Shown here: piece after piece, positions 8,359 to 16,022 of the stretch
Numbering within the stretch: position 1 is the first letter of the stretch
Layout: every line of letters starts with the position of its first letter
Origin: Caballeronia calidae
GTDB lineage: Bacteria > Pseudomonadota > Gammaproteobacteria > Burkholderiales > Burkholderiaceae
NCBI RefSeq assembly: GCF_900044055.2
Contig: NZ_FCOX02000001.1
Coordinates: forward strand, 310,001-374,000
Direction: 5' to 3'
Length of the DNA stretch: 64,000 nucleotides
Notes under the pieces: generated by a model
Database searches by the model: none
Told to the model about the DNA's origin: nothing
What the model saw: the letters and a program-made list of their open reading frames with translations, nothing else
Translations under genes and position numbers: made by a program

Positions 8359-9081
8359 ATGAAACATGAAGTTCTGGCGATTCGCCACGTCTATTTCGAA
8401 GATCTGGGCAGCCTCGAACACGTGCTCGGCGATCGCGGCCATTTGGTGCGCTATCTGGACGTCGGGCGCGGCCGTATCGACGCGCCGAATCCGCTCGATC
8501 CTTCCCTGCTCGTCGTGCTCGGCGGGCCGATCGGCGCGTATGAGGACGCGCACTATCCTCATCTCGCGCCGCTTCTGTCGATGCTCGAAAAGCGCATCGC
8601 GGCCGGCTTGCCGACCATCGGCATCTGTCTCGGCTCGCAGCTGATCGCGCGGGCGCTCGGCGCGCGGGTGTATTCGTCGGGCAAGCTCGAGCTCGGCTGG
8701 TCGCCGCTCACGCTGACCGATGCCGGGCGGGCGTCCGCGCTGCGTCATCTCGAGGTCGAGGGCGCGTCCGTTCCCGTCTTTCACTGGCACGGCGATACCT
8801 TCGATCTGCCCAAGGATGCGACGCTGCTCGCGTCGACCGACGCGTGCGCGCATCAGGCGTTCACCTGGGGCGAACACGTGCTCGCGCTGCAATGCCATCC
8901 CGAAGTGCTCGTGGAGCGCTTCGAGAGCTGGCTCGTCACCTATCCGGGCGATATCGCGAGAAGCGGCACGACGGTCGCCGCGCTGCGCGAGGACACCGCG
9001 CGCCACGGCGCGAATCTCGAGCGCGCGGCCCGATCGATGTTCGGCGAGTGGCTCGACCGCTTCACCGTGCAGGCACGCTGA
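8359..9081 (+). CDS. Class I glutamine amidotransferase
   Basis: 240 residues, a stand-alone GATase1 domain like those in GMP synthase-related proteins. The catalytic triad is visible: Cys90 in GICLGSQ, His180 and Glu182 in CHPE; the oxyanion region is LGGPIGAYED. It hydrolyses glutamine to pass ammonia to an acceptor, or hydrolyses a gamma-glutamyl bond; no synthetase partner is encoded nearby, so the substrate is open. Transcribed alone between the MarR regulator and the Old Yellow Enzyme gene, with gaps of about 120-155 bases on each side. Confidence 0.88.
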   Translation: MKHEVLAIRHVYFEDLGSLEHVLGDRGHLVRYLDVGRGRIDAPNPLDPSLLVVLGGPIGAYEDAHYPHLAPLLSMLEKRIAAGLPTIGICLGSQLIARALGARVYSSGKLELGWSPLTLTDAGRASALRHLEVEGASVPVFHWHGDTFDLPKDATLLASTDACAHQAFTWGEHVLALQCHPEVLVERFESWLVTYPGDIARSGTTVAALREDTARHGANLERAARSMFGEWLDRFTVQAR

Positions 9082-9200
9082 CTTGCGATGACGTGTGATG
9101 GTATGAACCATCGCGCGTGATCCGGCGCGATGGCTGTCCTGCACGATAGAAAGCGCGGTGCTATTCTCGATCGCTCCTTTTCTAGCGACGAGTCTTGCTC

Positions 9201-10313
9201 ATGAGCGCGCTGTTCACTCCCACGACCTTACGCAGCCTCCAGATCCCGAATCGCATCTTCGTCTCGCCGATGTGTCAGTACTCCGCCGAGCGCGGCGAGG
9301 CCACGGCGTGGCACATGATCCATCTGGGCCAGCTCGCGTTGTCCGGCGCGGGCATGCTGTTCATCGAGGCGACGGCCGTCGAGCCGGACGGGCGCATCAC
9401 GCCGGGCGATCTCGGCCTCTGGGACGACGTCACCGAAGCCGCGCTGCGTCCGGTGCTGGCTGCCATCCGCCAGTATTCGAAGATTCCCGTGACGATGCAG
9501 CTGGCGCACGCGGGCCGCAAGGCATCGAGCCGTAAGCCGTGGGAAGGCGGGCAGCTCATTTCCGTCGCCGATGGCGGCTGGATGACGTACGCGCCGTCCG
9601 CCATTCCTCACAAGCCGGAAGAAACGCCGCCGCTCGCGCTCGATGCCGCCGGCCTCATTCGCGTCAAGGAAGCGTTCGTCGCGTCGGCGAAGCGTGCGGC
9701 GCGGCTCGGCATCGACGGAATCGAAGTGCATTGCGCGCACGGTTATCTGCTGCATCAGTTTCTCTCGCCGCTTTCGAATCAACGCACCGACGAATACGGC
9801 GGCTCGCTCGAAAATCGCATGCGTTATCCGCTCGAAATCTTCGATGCCGTGCGCGCCGCGTTTCCCGCCGACAAACCGGTCGGCGTGCGCGTGTCCGCGA
9901 CGGATTGGGTCGAAGGCGGCTGGGGTATCGAGGATACGATCGCGTTCGCGTCGGAGTTGAAGAAGCGCGGCGTCGACTGGGTCGATGTGTCGTCGGGAGG
10001 CGTGTCGCCGTTGCAGAAGATTCCGTTGTCGTCCGGCTATCAGGTGCCGTTCGCGCAGGCCGTGAAGGAGGCAACCGGCGTGACGACGATCGCGGTCGGC
10101 CTGATCACCGAGGCGAAGGAAGCGGAGGACATCGTCGCGAGCGGCAAGGCGGATTTCGTCGCGATGGCGCGCGCGATGCTCTACGATCCGCGCTGGCCGT
10201 GGCATGCTGCCGCGGAGCTCGGGGCGACCGTCACGGCGCCGCCGCAATACTGGCGCTCGCAGCCGCGCGAACAGAAGAACCTCTTCGGCGAGATCACCAT
10301 CGGGCAACGTTGA
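9201..10313 (+). CDS. NADH:flavin oxidoreductase, Old Yellow Enzyme family (YqjM/NamA-like)
   Basis: 370 residues forming a single FMN-binding TIM barrel. Family motifs are present: SPMCQYSAERGEATAWH at the N-terminus, QLAHAGRKAS, the substrate-binding IEVHCAHGYLLHQFLSP pair His-Ala-His, and RTDEYGGSLENRMRYPLEI, with VDVSSGG and MARAMLYDPRWPWHAA near the end. It reduces activated C=C bonds with NAD(P)H and is often linked to electrophile detoxification. The ATG at 9201 is chosen over a TTG two codons earlier. Monocistronic; a terminator lies about 90 bases downstream. Confidence 0.92.
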   Translation: MSALFTPTTLRSLQIPNRIFVSPMCQYSAERGEATAWHMIHLGQLALSGAGMLFIEATAVEPDGRITPGDLGLWDDVTEAALRPVLAAIRQYSKIPVTMQLAHAGRKASSRKPWEGGQLISVADGGWMTYAPSAIPHKPEETPPLALDAAGLIRVKEAFVASAKRAARLGIDGIEVHCAHGYLLHQFLSPLSNQRTDEYGGSLENRMRYPLEIFDAVRAAFPADKPVGVRVSATDWVEGGWGIEDTIAFASELKKRGVDWVDVSSGGVSPLQKIPLSSGYQVPFAQAVKEATGVTTIAVGLITEAKEAEDIVASGKADFVAMARAMLYDPRWPWHAAAELGATVTAPPQYWRSQPREQKNLFGEITIGQR

Positions 10314-10402
10314 AAAGTATGGAGCACCGCCAGGGCGGTTGAGCTTTCGCGCGCCGGGAGTGTAGGATACCGGTGTGTTGAGCGCATGCGTTCAACCTAG
10401 CG

Positions 10403-10436
10403 AACGCGGCGCCTCCGAGGCCACCGCGTTTTTTTT
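10403..10436 (+). terminator. Intrinsic terminator downstream of the Old Yellow Enzyme gene
   Basis: AACGCGG and GCCTC pair with GAGGC and CCGCGTT, followed by a run of eight T residues. A second near-perfect 20-base hairpin (GTTGAGCGCATG and complement with G-U pairs, about 10377-10396) sits just upstream. Confidence 0.8.
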
Positions 10437-10493
10437 CATCCCGATGTTCATCCCGAGCGCGCGGGAGCGAAGCGTTATTTAAGGATTCATTCG

Positions 10494-10958
10494 ATGAGTT
10501 CACGCAGGGTCACCGTTCGCCGCTCCGGCGTGCACGGCAAGGGCGTGTTTGCCGTGAAGCGAATTGCCGCGGGCGAGCAGGTGATGGAGTACAAGGGCGA
10601 GCGCATATCGTGGAAGGAAGCGCTGCGCCGCCATCCGCACAATCCCGACGAGCCGAACCACACGTTCTACTTCGCGCTCGACGACGGCCGCGTGATCGAC
10701 GGCAAGATCGAAGGCAACAGCGCGAAGTACATCAATCATTCGTGCGCGCCGAACTGCGAGGCGGAGGAAGTCGAAGGCCGCGTGTTCATTCACGCGCTGC
10801 GCGACATCGAGGCGGATGAGGAGCTGAACTACGACTACGGGCTCGTCATCGAAGGCCGCATCACGAAAAAGCTGAAGAAGGAATACGAGTGCCGGTGCGG
10901 CGCGAAGAAGTGCCGGGGCACCATGCTCGCGGTGAAGAAGGAAAAGAAGAAGAAATAG
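10494..10958 (+). CDS. SET domain-containing protein lysine methyltransferase
   Basis: 154 residues. A full SET domain: GVHGKGVFAVKRIAAGEQVMEY at residues 12-33, the SAM-binding NHSCAPNCEAE knot near residue 83 and DEELNYDYG near 108. A post-SET CRCGAKKCRG motif provides three cysteines which, with the knot cysteine, can bind zinc. The C-terminus ends in a lysine-rich tail. SET proteins transfer methyl groups to lysine side chains; the bacterial target here is unknown. AAGGATT precedes the ATG. It is followed by a bidirectional terminator shared with the convergent sensor kinase. Confidence 0.92.
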   Translation: MSSRRVTVRRSGVHGKGVFAVKRIAAGEQVMEYKGERISWKEALRRHPHNPDEPNHTFYFALDDGRVIDGKIEGNSAKYINHSCAPNCEAEEVEGRVFIHALRDIEADEELNYDYGLVIEGRITKKLKKEYECRCGAKKCRGTMLAVKKEKKKK

Positions 10959-10988
10959 TAGGCCGCCCATACGCGGCGCTTCGATTCG

Positions 10989-11014
10989 AAAGAGCCACGG
11001 CAGTGGCTCTTTTT
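10989..11014. terminator. Bidirectional terminator between SET gene and sensor kinase
   Basis: AGAGCCAC and GTGGCTCT form the stem with a four-base loop; the plus strand has a T run and the left side has A residues. It lies between convergent genes, ending at the last base of the kinase frame. Confidence 0.75.
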
Positions 11015-12528
11015 CATTCCTCGGCGGGCTTCACTTCCTTCAGCGGCATACGCACGATGAAGCGCGCGCCGCCTTCGGGCGCGTCCTCGTAATGCACGGT
11101 GCCGCCGTGCAGCACCATGATGTCGTGAACGATCGCAAGGCCGAGGCCCGCGCCGCCCTCCACGCTTTGTCCATCGCCGCGGAAGAAACGCTTGAAGAGA
11201 TCCGGCTGCTGATCCGGCGGAACGCCTGGGCCGTTGTCCTCCACGACGACTTCGCCGAAACGGCGGCCTTTCGTGTCTTGCCACTCGGACACGGTCATCG
11301 TGATGCGCGCGCCTTCGCCGCGGTACGGCGGAATGTACTTGAGCGCGTTGTCGATCAGATTCGCGAGCACTTCGCGGGCGAGCACGAGGTTGCCGCGCAC
11401 GATCATCGGATGCTGGTTCTCGGGATCGTCGAGGCGCTGAAAACCCAGGTCGACGTGCGCGGCGAGTGCGCGCGGCACCCATTCCGCGCCGGTTTCGAAG
11501 GCGAGCGCGGCGATATCGAAATCGGAGAAGCGGGCCGCCTGTTCACCCGGCTCGGCACGCGCCAGCGACAGCAGCTGATTCGACAGCCGCACCGCGCGAT
11601 CCGCCGATGCGCGCAATTCCTTCACCGCTTCGATTGCCTTCGCGGGATCGCGCGAGCTGAGCGCCTGCTCGGCGTGCAGCTTGACCGCAGTCAGCGGCGT
11701 GCGCAGTTGATGCGCGGCATCGGCGATGAACTTGCGCTGCGCATCGAGCGCGGTTTGCAGGCGCACGAGCAGGCCGTTCATCGCGCTCGTGAGCGGACGG
11801 ATTTCGCTCGGCACGTAGGTTTCATCGACAGGCTCGAGCGAGATGTGCGTTTGCTGATTGAGCGTGTCGGCGAGATCGGTGAGCGGGTTCAACTGCTGAT
11901 TCACGACGCGCCACACGATCACCCAGCCGGCGAGCAGCAGCAGCGCGAGCGGCATCATGATCGCGATCAGAAACTCCACCGCGATGCGATAGCGCGAGCC
12001 CACGCGCTGCGCCACCTCGACGACGATCGGATTGCCGGTCGGCTGCGGCACGCGCACTTGTGCCGCGCGTACGGAGACGCCCTGAAAGTGCGTCTCGAAG
12101 ACGTATGCGTAGTGAATGCGCCGCACGCTCGTGCCCGTCAGCGGCAGTTCCGGCTCGCCGGCGATTTCCTCGTCGCCCGTGCTGATGCGGTAGATGAGCT
12201 GCTCGACGGGATCGGAGAACATCGCCTGCGCGAGCGGGGGCACGGTGACGGGCGCATCGACGCCCGCGAGCTGGATCTGCTTGCCGATGGCGGTGGCGAG
12301 ATCCGCGAGCGAGCGGTCGACCACGTGCTGTGTGTATTGCCACGCGAGCCAGTACGCCATGAGCCCGCTCATCAGCGCGAGCAGGGAAAGCGGTGCGGCG
12401 AGGCGGCGCAGCAGCGTGCGCCGCAGGCTCGGCGGCGCCGGCGTTTCGGTGGCTTTCGATCGCGCCAGATCGAGCCAGTCTTCGCGGGCGAAACGTTGAT
12501 CGCCCGCGCGGCGGGTGGGAAATCGCAA
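11014..12528 (-). CDS. Sensor histidine kinase, TctE-like
   Basis: 504 residues. Membrane segment near residues 42-65, a periplasmic 2CSK_N-type domain (to about 175), a second membrane segment near 185-210, HAMP-like linker, dimerisation domain with the phospho-acceptor His273 in DAAHQLRTPL, then the ATPase with NLIDNALKY (N box), DNGPGVP (G1), FKRFFRG (F box) and GAGLGLAIV (G2). The start is a TTG at 12528: an in-frame stop lies three codons upstream and no ATG precedes the first membrane segment. The response regulator gene ends 20 bases upstream, so the two are cotranscribed. TctE kinases often sense tricarboxylates, but no tctABC genes are in the window. Confidence 0.92.
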   Translation of the reverse strand: MRFPTRRAGDQRFAREDWLDLARSKATETPAPPSLRRTLLRRLAAPLSLLALMSGLMAYWLAWQYTQHVVDRSLADLATAIGKQIQLAGVDAPVTVPPLAQAMFSDPVEQLIYRISTGDEEIAGEPELPLTGTSVRRIHYAYVFETHFQGVSVRAAQVRVPQPTGNPIVVEVAQRVGSRYRIAVEFLIAIMMPLALLLLAGWVIVWRVVNQQLNPLTDLADTLNQQTHISLEPVDETYVPSEIRPLTSAMNGLLVRLQTALDAQRKFIADAAHQLRTPLTAVKLHAEQALSSRDPAKAIEAVKELRASADRAVRLSNQLLSLARAEPGEQAARFSDFDIAALAFETGAEWVPRALAAHVDLGFQRLDDPENQHPMIVRGNLVLAREVLANLIDNALKYIPPYRGEGARITMTVSEWQDTKGRRFGEVVVEDNGPGVPPDQQPDLFKRFFRGDGQSVEGGAGLGLAIVHDIMVLHGGTVHYEDAPEGGARFIVRMPLKEVKPAEE

Positions 12529-12548
12529 GGCGGTCTACGGCAGAAGCA

Positions 12549-13235
12549 TTACGCCGCTTGCCGGATCTCCTGAAGCAGATAGCCGAAGCCGCGAACCGTC
12601 ACGATTTCCACGCGCGTGTTCTCGAGTTTCTTGCGCACGCGATGCACATACACTTCGATGGCGGTATCGCCCAGATCGCCGCCGAAGTGCGTCAGATGAT
12701 CCTGCAACTGCGCCTTGCTCACGACGCGGCCGTGGCGCAGCAGCAGCATTTCGAGCACCGCGAATTCGCGCGGCGAGAGTTCGAGCGGACGCTCGTCGTT
12801 GAAGATGCGGCGATCGACGCCCGACAGACGCAATCCGCCGAGCGACACTTCCGGACGCGGCACATCGCCATGCGGGCCGCTGCGGCGCATGACGGCGCGG
12901 ATGCGCGCCTCGAGCTCCTGCGGCTCGAAGGGCTTCAGCATGTAGTCGTCGGCGCCGCTGTTCAGGCCTTGCACGCGGTCGTGCAGTTCGTCGCGCGCGG
13001 TGAGGATGATCACCGGCGTGTGGCGGTTGCTTTGGCGGAAGCGCGAGAGCAGCGTCATGCCGTCGATGCCCGGCAGGCCGAGATCGAGAATGACGAGTTC
13101 ATGGCGATTCTGCGCGAGCGCCTGCTCGGCGAAGATGCCGTCGTGCACCATGTCGACCGTGAAGCCGGATTGTTCGAGGCTGCTTTGAATGCCGCGCGCG
13201 ATGGGGCGGTCATCTTCGATCAGAAGGATTCGCAT
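12549..13235 (-). CDS. OmpR/PhoB-family response regulator (TctD/QseB-like)
   Basis: 228 residues. The receiver domain (1-120) shows the acidic pair EDD at 7-9, phospho-acceptor Asp51 in VILDLGLPG, Thr/Ser and Lys in TARD and LKPFEPQELEARI. Residues about 130-225 form a winged helix with SPREFAVLEMLLLRHGRVVSKAQL and IEVYVHRVRKKL. It is the first gene of the kinase operon. The start at 13235 (MRILLIEDD) is chosen because the upstream six-codon extension is not conserved in the family. Confidence 0.95.
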   Translation of the reverse strand: MRILLIEDDRPIARGIQSSLEQSGFTVDMVHDGIFAEQALAQNRHELVILDLGLPGIDGMTLLSRFRQSNRHTPVIILTARDELHDRVQGLNSGADDYMLKPFEPQELEARIRAVMRRSGPHGDVPRPEVSLGGLRLSGVDRRIFNDERPLELSPREFAVLEMLLLRHGRVVSKAQLQDHLTHFGGDLGDTAIEVYVHRVRKKLENTRVEIVTVRGFGYLLQEIRQAA

Positions 13236-13406
13236 GGAGTCGCTCAAGTACAATGGGTTGAGCTCGGGCGGGCGGGGCGGTCGGTGACATGCACGACGCA
13301 GCGGCGCGGGCTCGAGCCGGTTTAAAACTCACATCTCATGCGGCGTTGCGCGGCCGTTTCCTGAATACCGCGAGCGGCCGTACATCGAATGTATTTCTGC
13401 CCGGAC

Positions 13407-13637
13407 ATGGCTGTCATCTCGATCAACGAACTCGAAGCCGCGATCAACTACTGGCGCGGCCGCTCCCCTTCGAGCGGCGACGAACTCAGCCTCTGCAAGG
13501 AGGCGAGCGCGTTGTCCAGGCCCTATGCGCTGCTGATTGTACAGCGTCAGTCAAGCCTGCCGCCCGAGCAACTGGACGACGAGGCGCGCGCCGCATGGGA
13601 AGCTTACGAGCGCTTCAAGAATGGCATTCGGGACTGA
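13407..13637 (+). CDS. DUF3717 domain-containing small protein
   Basis: 76 residues, beginning MAVISINELEAAINYWRGR and containing LCKEASALSRPYALLIVQRQ, a pattern I recognise from a short family almost confined to Burkholderiaceae. Function unknown. A slightly longer in-frame start exists at 13389, but family members begin at the internal methionine. No signal peptide or membrane segment. Transcribed alone, divergent from the two-component operon. Confidence 0.75.
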   Translation: MAVISINELEAAINYWRGRSPSSGDELSLCKEASALSRPYALLIVQRQSSLPPEQLDDEARAAWEAYERFKNGIRD

Positions 13638-13886
13638 AAGTTATCTGACACCCAAGCTTTCTTTTCGCTGTTCGAATGCTTCCAATTGTTCCGGATTCCG
13701 GCAATTCCGCGCCATTCTCGCCTTTCGGCGGTGTCATGGTTGGTAACACACACGTTACCTTGTTTGCTTCGGTAATCAATTAGTAATATAGGCGCGAAAC
13801 GGCCCTTTCGCGCAAAGGGTTTGTGAGCACGGCGTCTTCGATGCGATAAAGTCGCACTCACCACCGCTCCCGCGCACATCCGCCTC

Positions 13887-14390
13887 ATGCTCGAACTCGA
13901 TCATTTCGACCTCGCCCTGCTCGACGTGCTTCAGCGCTTCGGACGCGCCACGCATCAGCAATTGGGCGAGCAGGTGCCGCTCTCGCCGTCGCAGATCGGG
14001 CGGCGTCTGCAGCGGCTCGAAGCGACGGGTGTCATCGAAGGGTATCGGGTGGTCTTGCGGCCGGAGAAGCTCGGTCTCGGCGTGACGGCGTTCACGAGCC
14101 TGAAACTGAAGCATCACGGCGATTCGGTCATCGAGCAGTTTCAGCAGCAGATCGAGATGCTGCCCGAAGTGCTCGAATGCCACGCCACCGTGGGCGACGC
14201 GGATTATTTGCTGCGCATCGTCGCGCCGGATCTGAACGCGCTCTCAGGCTTCGTGATGAAGAAGCTGATGCGCGTGCCGGGCGTCGACAGCGTGCGCTCG
14301 AACATCGTGCTGACGACATTCAAGCGCAACGGCCCGCTGCCGCTTTCTCATCTCGCCGACGACGCCTCGGGGCTCAGCAAATCCACGTAA
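13887..14390 (+). CDS. Lrp/AsnC-family transcriptional regulator
   Basis: 167 residues. N-terminal helix-turn-helix (residues about 5-60: LDVLQRFGRATHQQLGEQVPLSPSQIGRRL) and a C-terminal RAM ligand-binding domain (VLECHATVGDADYLLRIVAPDL). These regulators respond to amino acids or related effectors and bind DNA as octamers. Its last 43 bases overlap the end of the CYTH gene on the opposite strand. Confidence 0.92.
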   Translation: MLELDHFDLALLDVLQRFGRATHQQLGEQVPLSPSQIGRRLQRLEATGVIEGYRVVLRPEKLGLGVTAFTSLKLKHHGDSVIEQFQQQIEMLPEVLECHATVGDADYLLRIVAPDLNALSGFVMKKLMRVPGVDSVRSNIVLTTFKRNGPLPLSHLADDASGLSKST

Positions 14391-14878
14391 GCCAGCGGCA
14401 CGAGGTCCGACTGCGCGACGCCGAGGCGGGCGAACATCGCGTGCGCTTCTTCTTCGCCGCCGGCTTCGTCGTCATCCTGGGCGAGCACCACTTCCAGTTC
14501 GATGAAATCGCCGAGGCCGTCCACGCGATCCAGATGGATGCGGGTGCGCCCGACGAGGTACACATGCCGCTCCTTCGAAACGATGCCGCGCGTGGTCAGC
14601 GCCTGCGCGAGCAGCGCATGCATCGCTTCCGGATTCGTGACGGGGCTGCGCGTGTAGTACGAAACTTTGGGGCCGTCGCGATCGTCGCGCTGATAGAAGA
14701 TCAGCTCGGACGGCGTGCCGTCGTCGAACTGGCGCAGCTTGAGGCGGCCGGTCGGCACGTCGTAGAAGAAGTCCTGCTGGCGAAACACCAGCGGCGCGTC
14801 GGCGGCGAGCGCGGCCGCGCGTTCGCGCAGTTGCTCGAATTGATGCGCGCGCGCCTTGATCTCGATGTTGCGTGCCAT
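14348..14878 (-). CDS. CYTH domain protein (class IV adenylate cyclase/thiamine triphosphatase-like)
   Basis: 176 residues with a CYTH triphosphate-tunnel fold: N-terminal NIEIKAR (a reduced form of the ExExK motif in which the first glutamate is asparagine), VFRQQDFFYDVPTGRLKLRQ, and DRVDGLGDFIELEVVL. Members bind nucleoside or inorganic triphosphates; the actual activity cannot be read from sequence. The ATG at 14878 fits the family N-terminus MARNIEIK. The 3-prime end overlaps the convergent Lrp gene by 43 bases, so there is no room for a separate terminator. Confidence 0.85.
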   Translation of the reverse strand: MARNIEIKARAHQFEQLRERAAALAADAPLVFRQQDFFYDVPTGRLKLRQFDDGTPSELIFYQRDDRDGPKVSYYTRSPVTNPEAMHALLAQALTTRGIVSKERHVYLVGRTRIHLDRVDGLGDFIELEVVLAQDDDEAGGEEEAHAMFARLGVAQSDLVPLAYVDLLSPEASSAR

Positions 14879-14986
14879 GAAGACTCCTCGAACGTACTCG
14901 GTTGGATGGATCAGCGAACGCTCAGACTAGCAAACAATCGATGAAGCTCGCTTGACCGAACCGGCGCGCGGCGTCGGGATTTCCAC

Positions 14987-15889
14987 TTACACCGACCATT
15001 GCGCGTCGATAAGCCGCAGCGCCGCTGCGATCGCCGGTTCCTCGCGTCGCTCCGCGAGCGTGACGAACGAAAGCTGCGTCGGCACGGTGACGCCTTCGAC
15101 GATCGTCAGCGCGTGCGCGTGCGCTTGTGCCAGCGCGATCGAATCGCGCACGAGCGAAAGACCGACGCCCGATTTCACGAGATCGAGCATCGACGGTTCC
15201 TGATCCACTTCCGCGACGATCACCGGCATCGCGCCCGCGTCGCGGAAGAGGCGCGACAGAAGGCGGTTGTGCGCGGACTCGGGCGGCGTCCAGATCCACG
15301 GCAGTTTGGCGAGCGCCGCCCAGTTGCGCTTGCCCTTGTTCACGCGGTTGTGCCAGCCGGCGGGCGCAAGCACGCGATAGATGAACGGCGTGAGCCTGAC
15401 GACGTGAAAGCGCTCGCCGTCGCGGGTGCCGTCGATGACCGGATCGCCGATGTAATAGCCGACGTCCAGCTCGCGCGCCTTCACGCGCTCCAGCACCCAG
15501 CCCGACATGCCGTGCCGCAACGACGTCTCGATGCGCGGATGCGTTTCCACCAGTTGCCGCAGGAAGCCGCCGAGGCGCAGAAACTCGGGATCGAGGATGG
15601 TGCCGATGCGCAGTGTGCCGCTCACTTCGTGACGCAGCGCAGCAGCGGCGCGTTGAACATCGGCGGCGGCGGCGAGCGCGCGCTCGGCGTGCGGCACGAG
15701 CGCTTCGCCGTCGCGCGTGAGCAGCAGGCCATGCGACGTGCGCGAGAACAGCACGACGCCGAGCATCTCCTGCAGGTTCTTGATCTGCAAGCTGACGGCC
15801 GGCTGCGTGAGATGCAATCGCGCCGCGGCACGCGTCAGATTGCCTTCGCGTGCGACGGTGAGAAAGGCGCGCAAGAGGGTGTAGTCCAT
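14987..15889 (-). CDS. LysR-family transcriptional regulator
   Basis: 300 residues. Helix-turn-helix in the first 60 (LLRAFLTVAREGNLTRAAARLHLTQPAVSLQIKNLQ) and a periplasmic-binding-protein-like effector domain after residue 90. It is divergent from the GMC oxidoreductase gene, with a 133-base shared intergenic region carrying an ATAT-N11-ATAT site, the standard arrangement for a LysR regulator and its target. The effector is unknown. Confidence 0.93.
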   Translation of the reverse strand: MDYTLLRAFLTVAREGNLTRAAARLHLTQPAVSLQIKNLQEMLGVVLFSRTSHGLLLTRDGEALVPHAERALAAAADVQRAAAALRHEVSGTLRIGTILDPEFLRLGGFLRQLVETHPRIETSLRHGMSGWVLERVKARELDVGYYIGDPVIDGTRDGERFHVVRLTPFIYRVLAPAGWHNRVNKGKRNWAALAKLPWIWTPPESAHNRLLSRLFRDAGAMPVIVAEVDQEPSMLDLVKSGVGLSLVRDSIALAQAHAHALTIVEGVTVPTQLSFVTLAERREEPAIAAALRLIDAQWSV

Positions 15890-15910
15890 CGGCTGATATT
15901 AGCGCGTCTT

Positions 15911-15929
15911 ATATCTCTGTTGAACATAT
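15911..15929. promoter_or_regulatory. Candidate LysR-type T-N11-A operator
   Basis: ATAT, eleven bases, ATAT: an exact T-N11-A dyad 22 bases from the LysR start, in the divergent intergenic region shared with the GMC oxidoreductase gene. Confidence 0.5.
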
Positions 15930-16022
15930 CTGATTGGATTCGGCGTTGCGTCCGGCAGTACGCTCGGGTTATCAGACGAAGCACGATGCCGCGACGCAAT
16001 CGAGCCGACACAGGAGACAACG

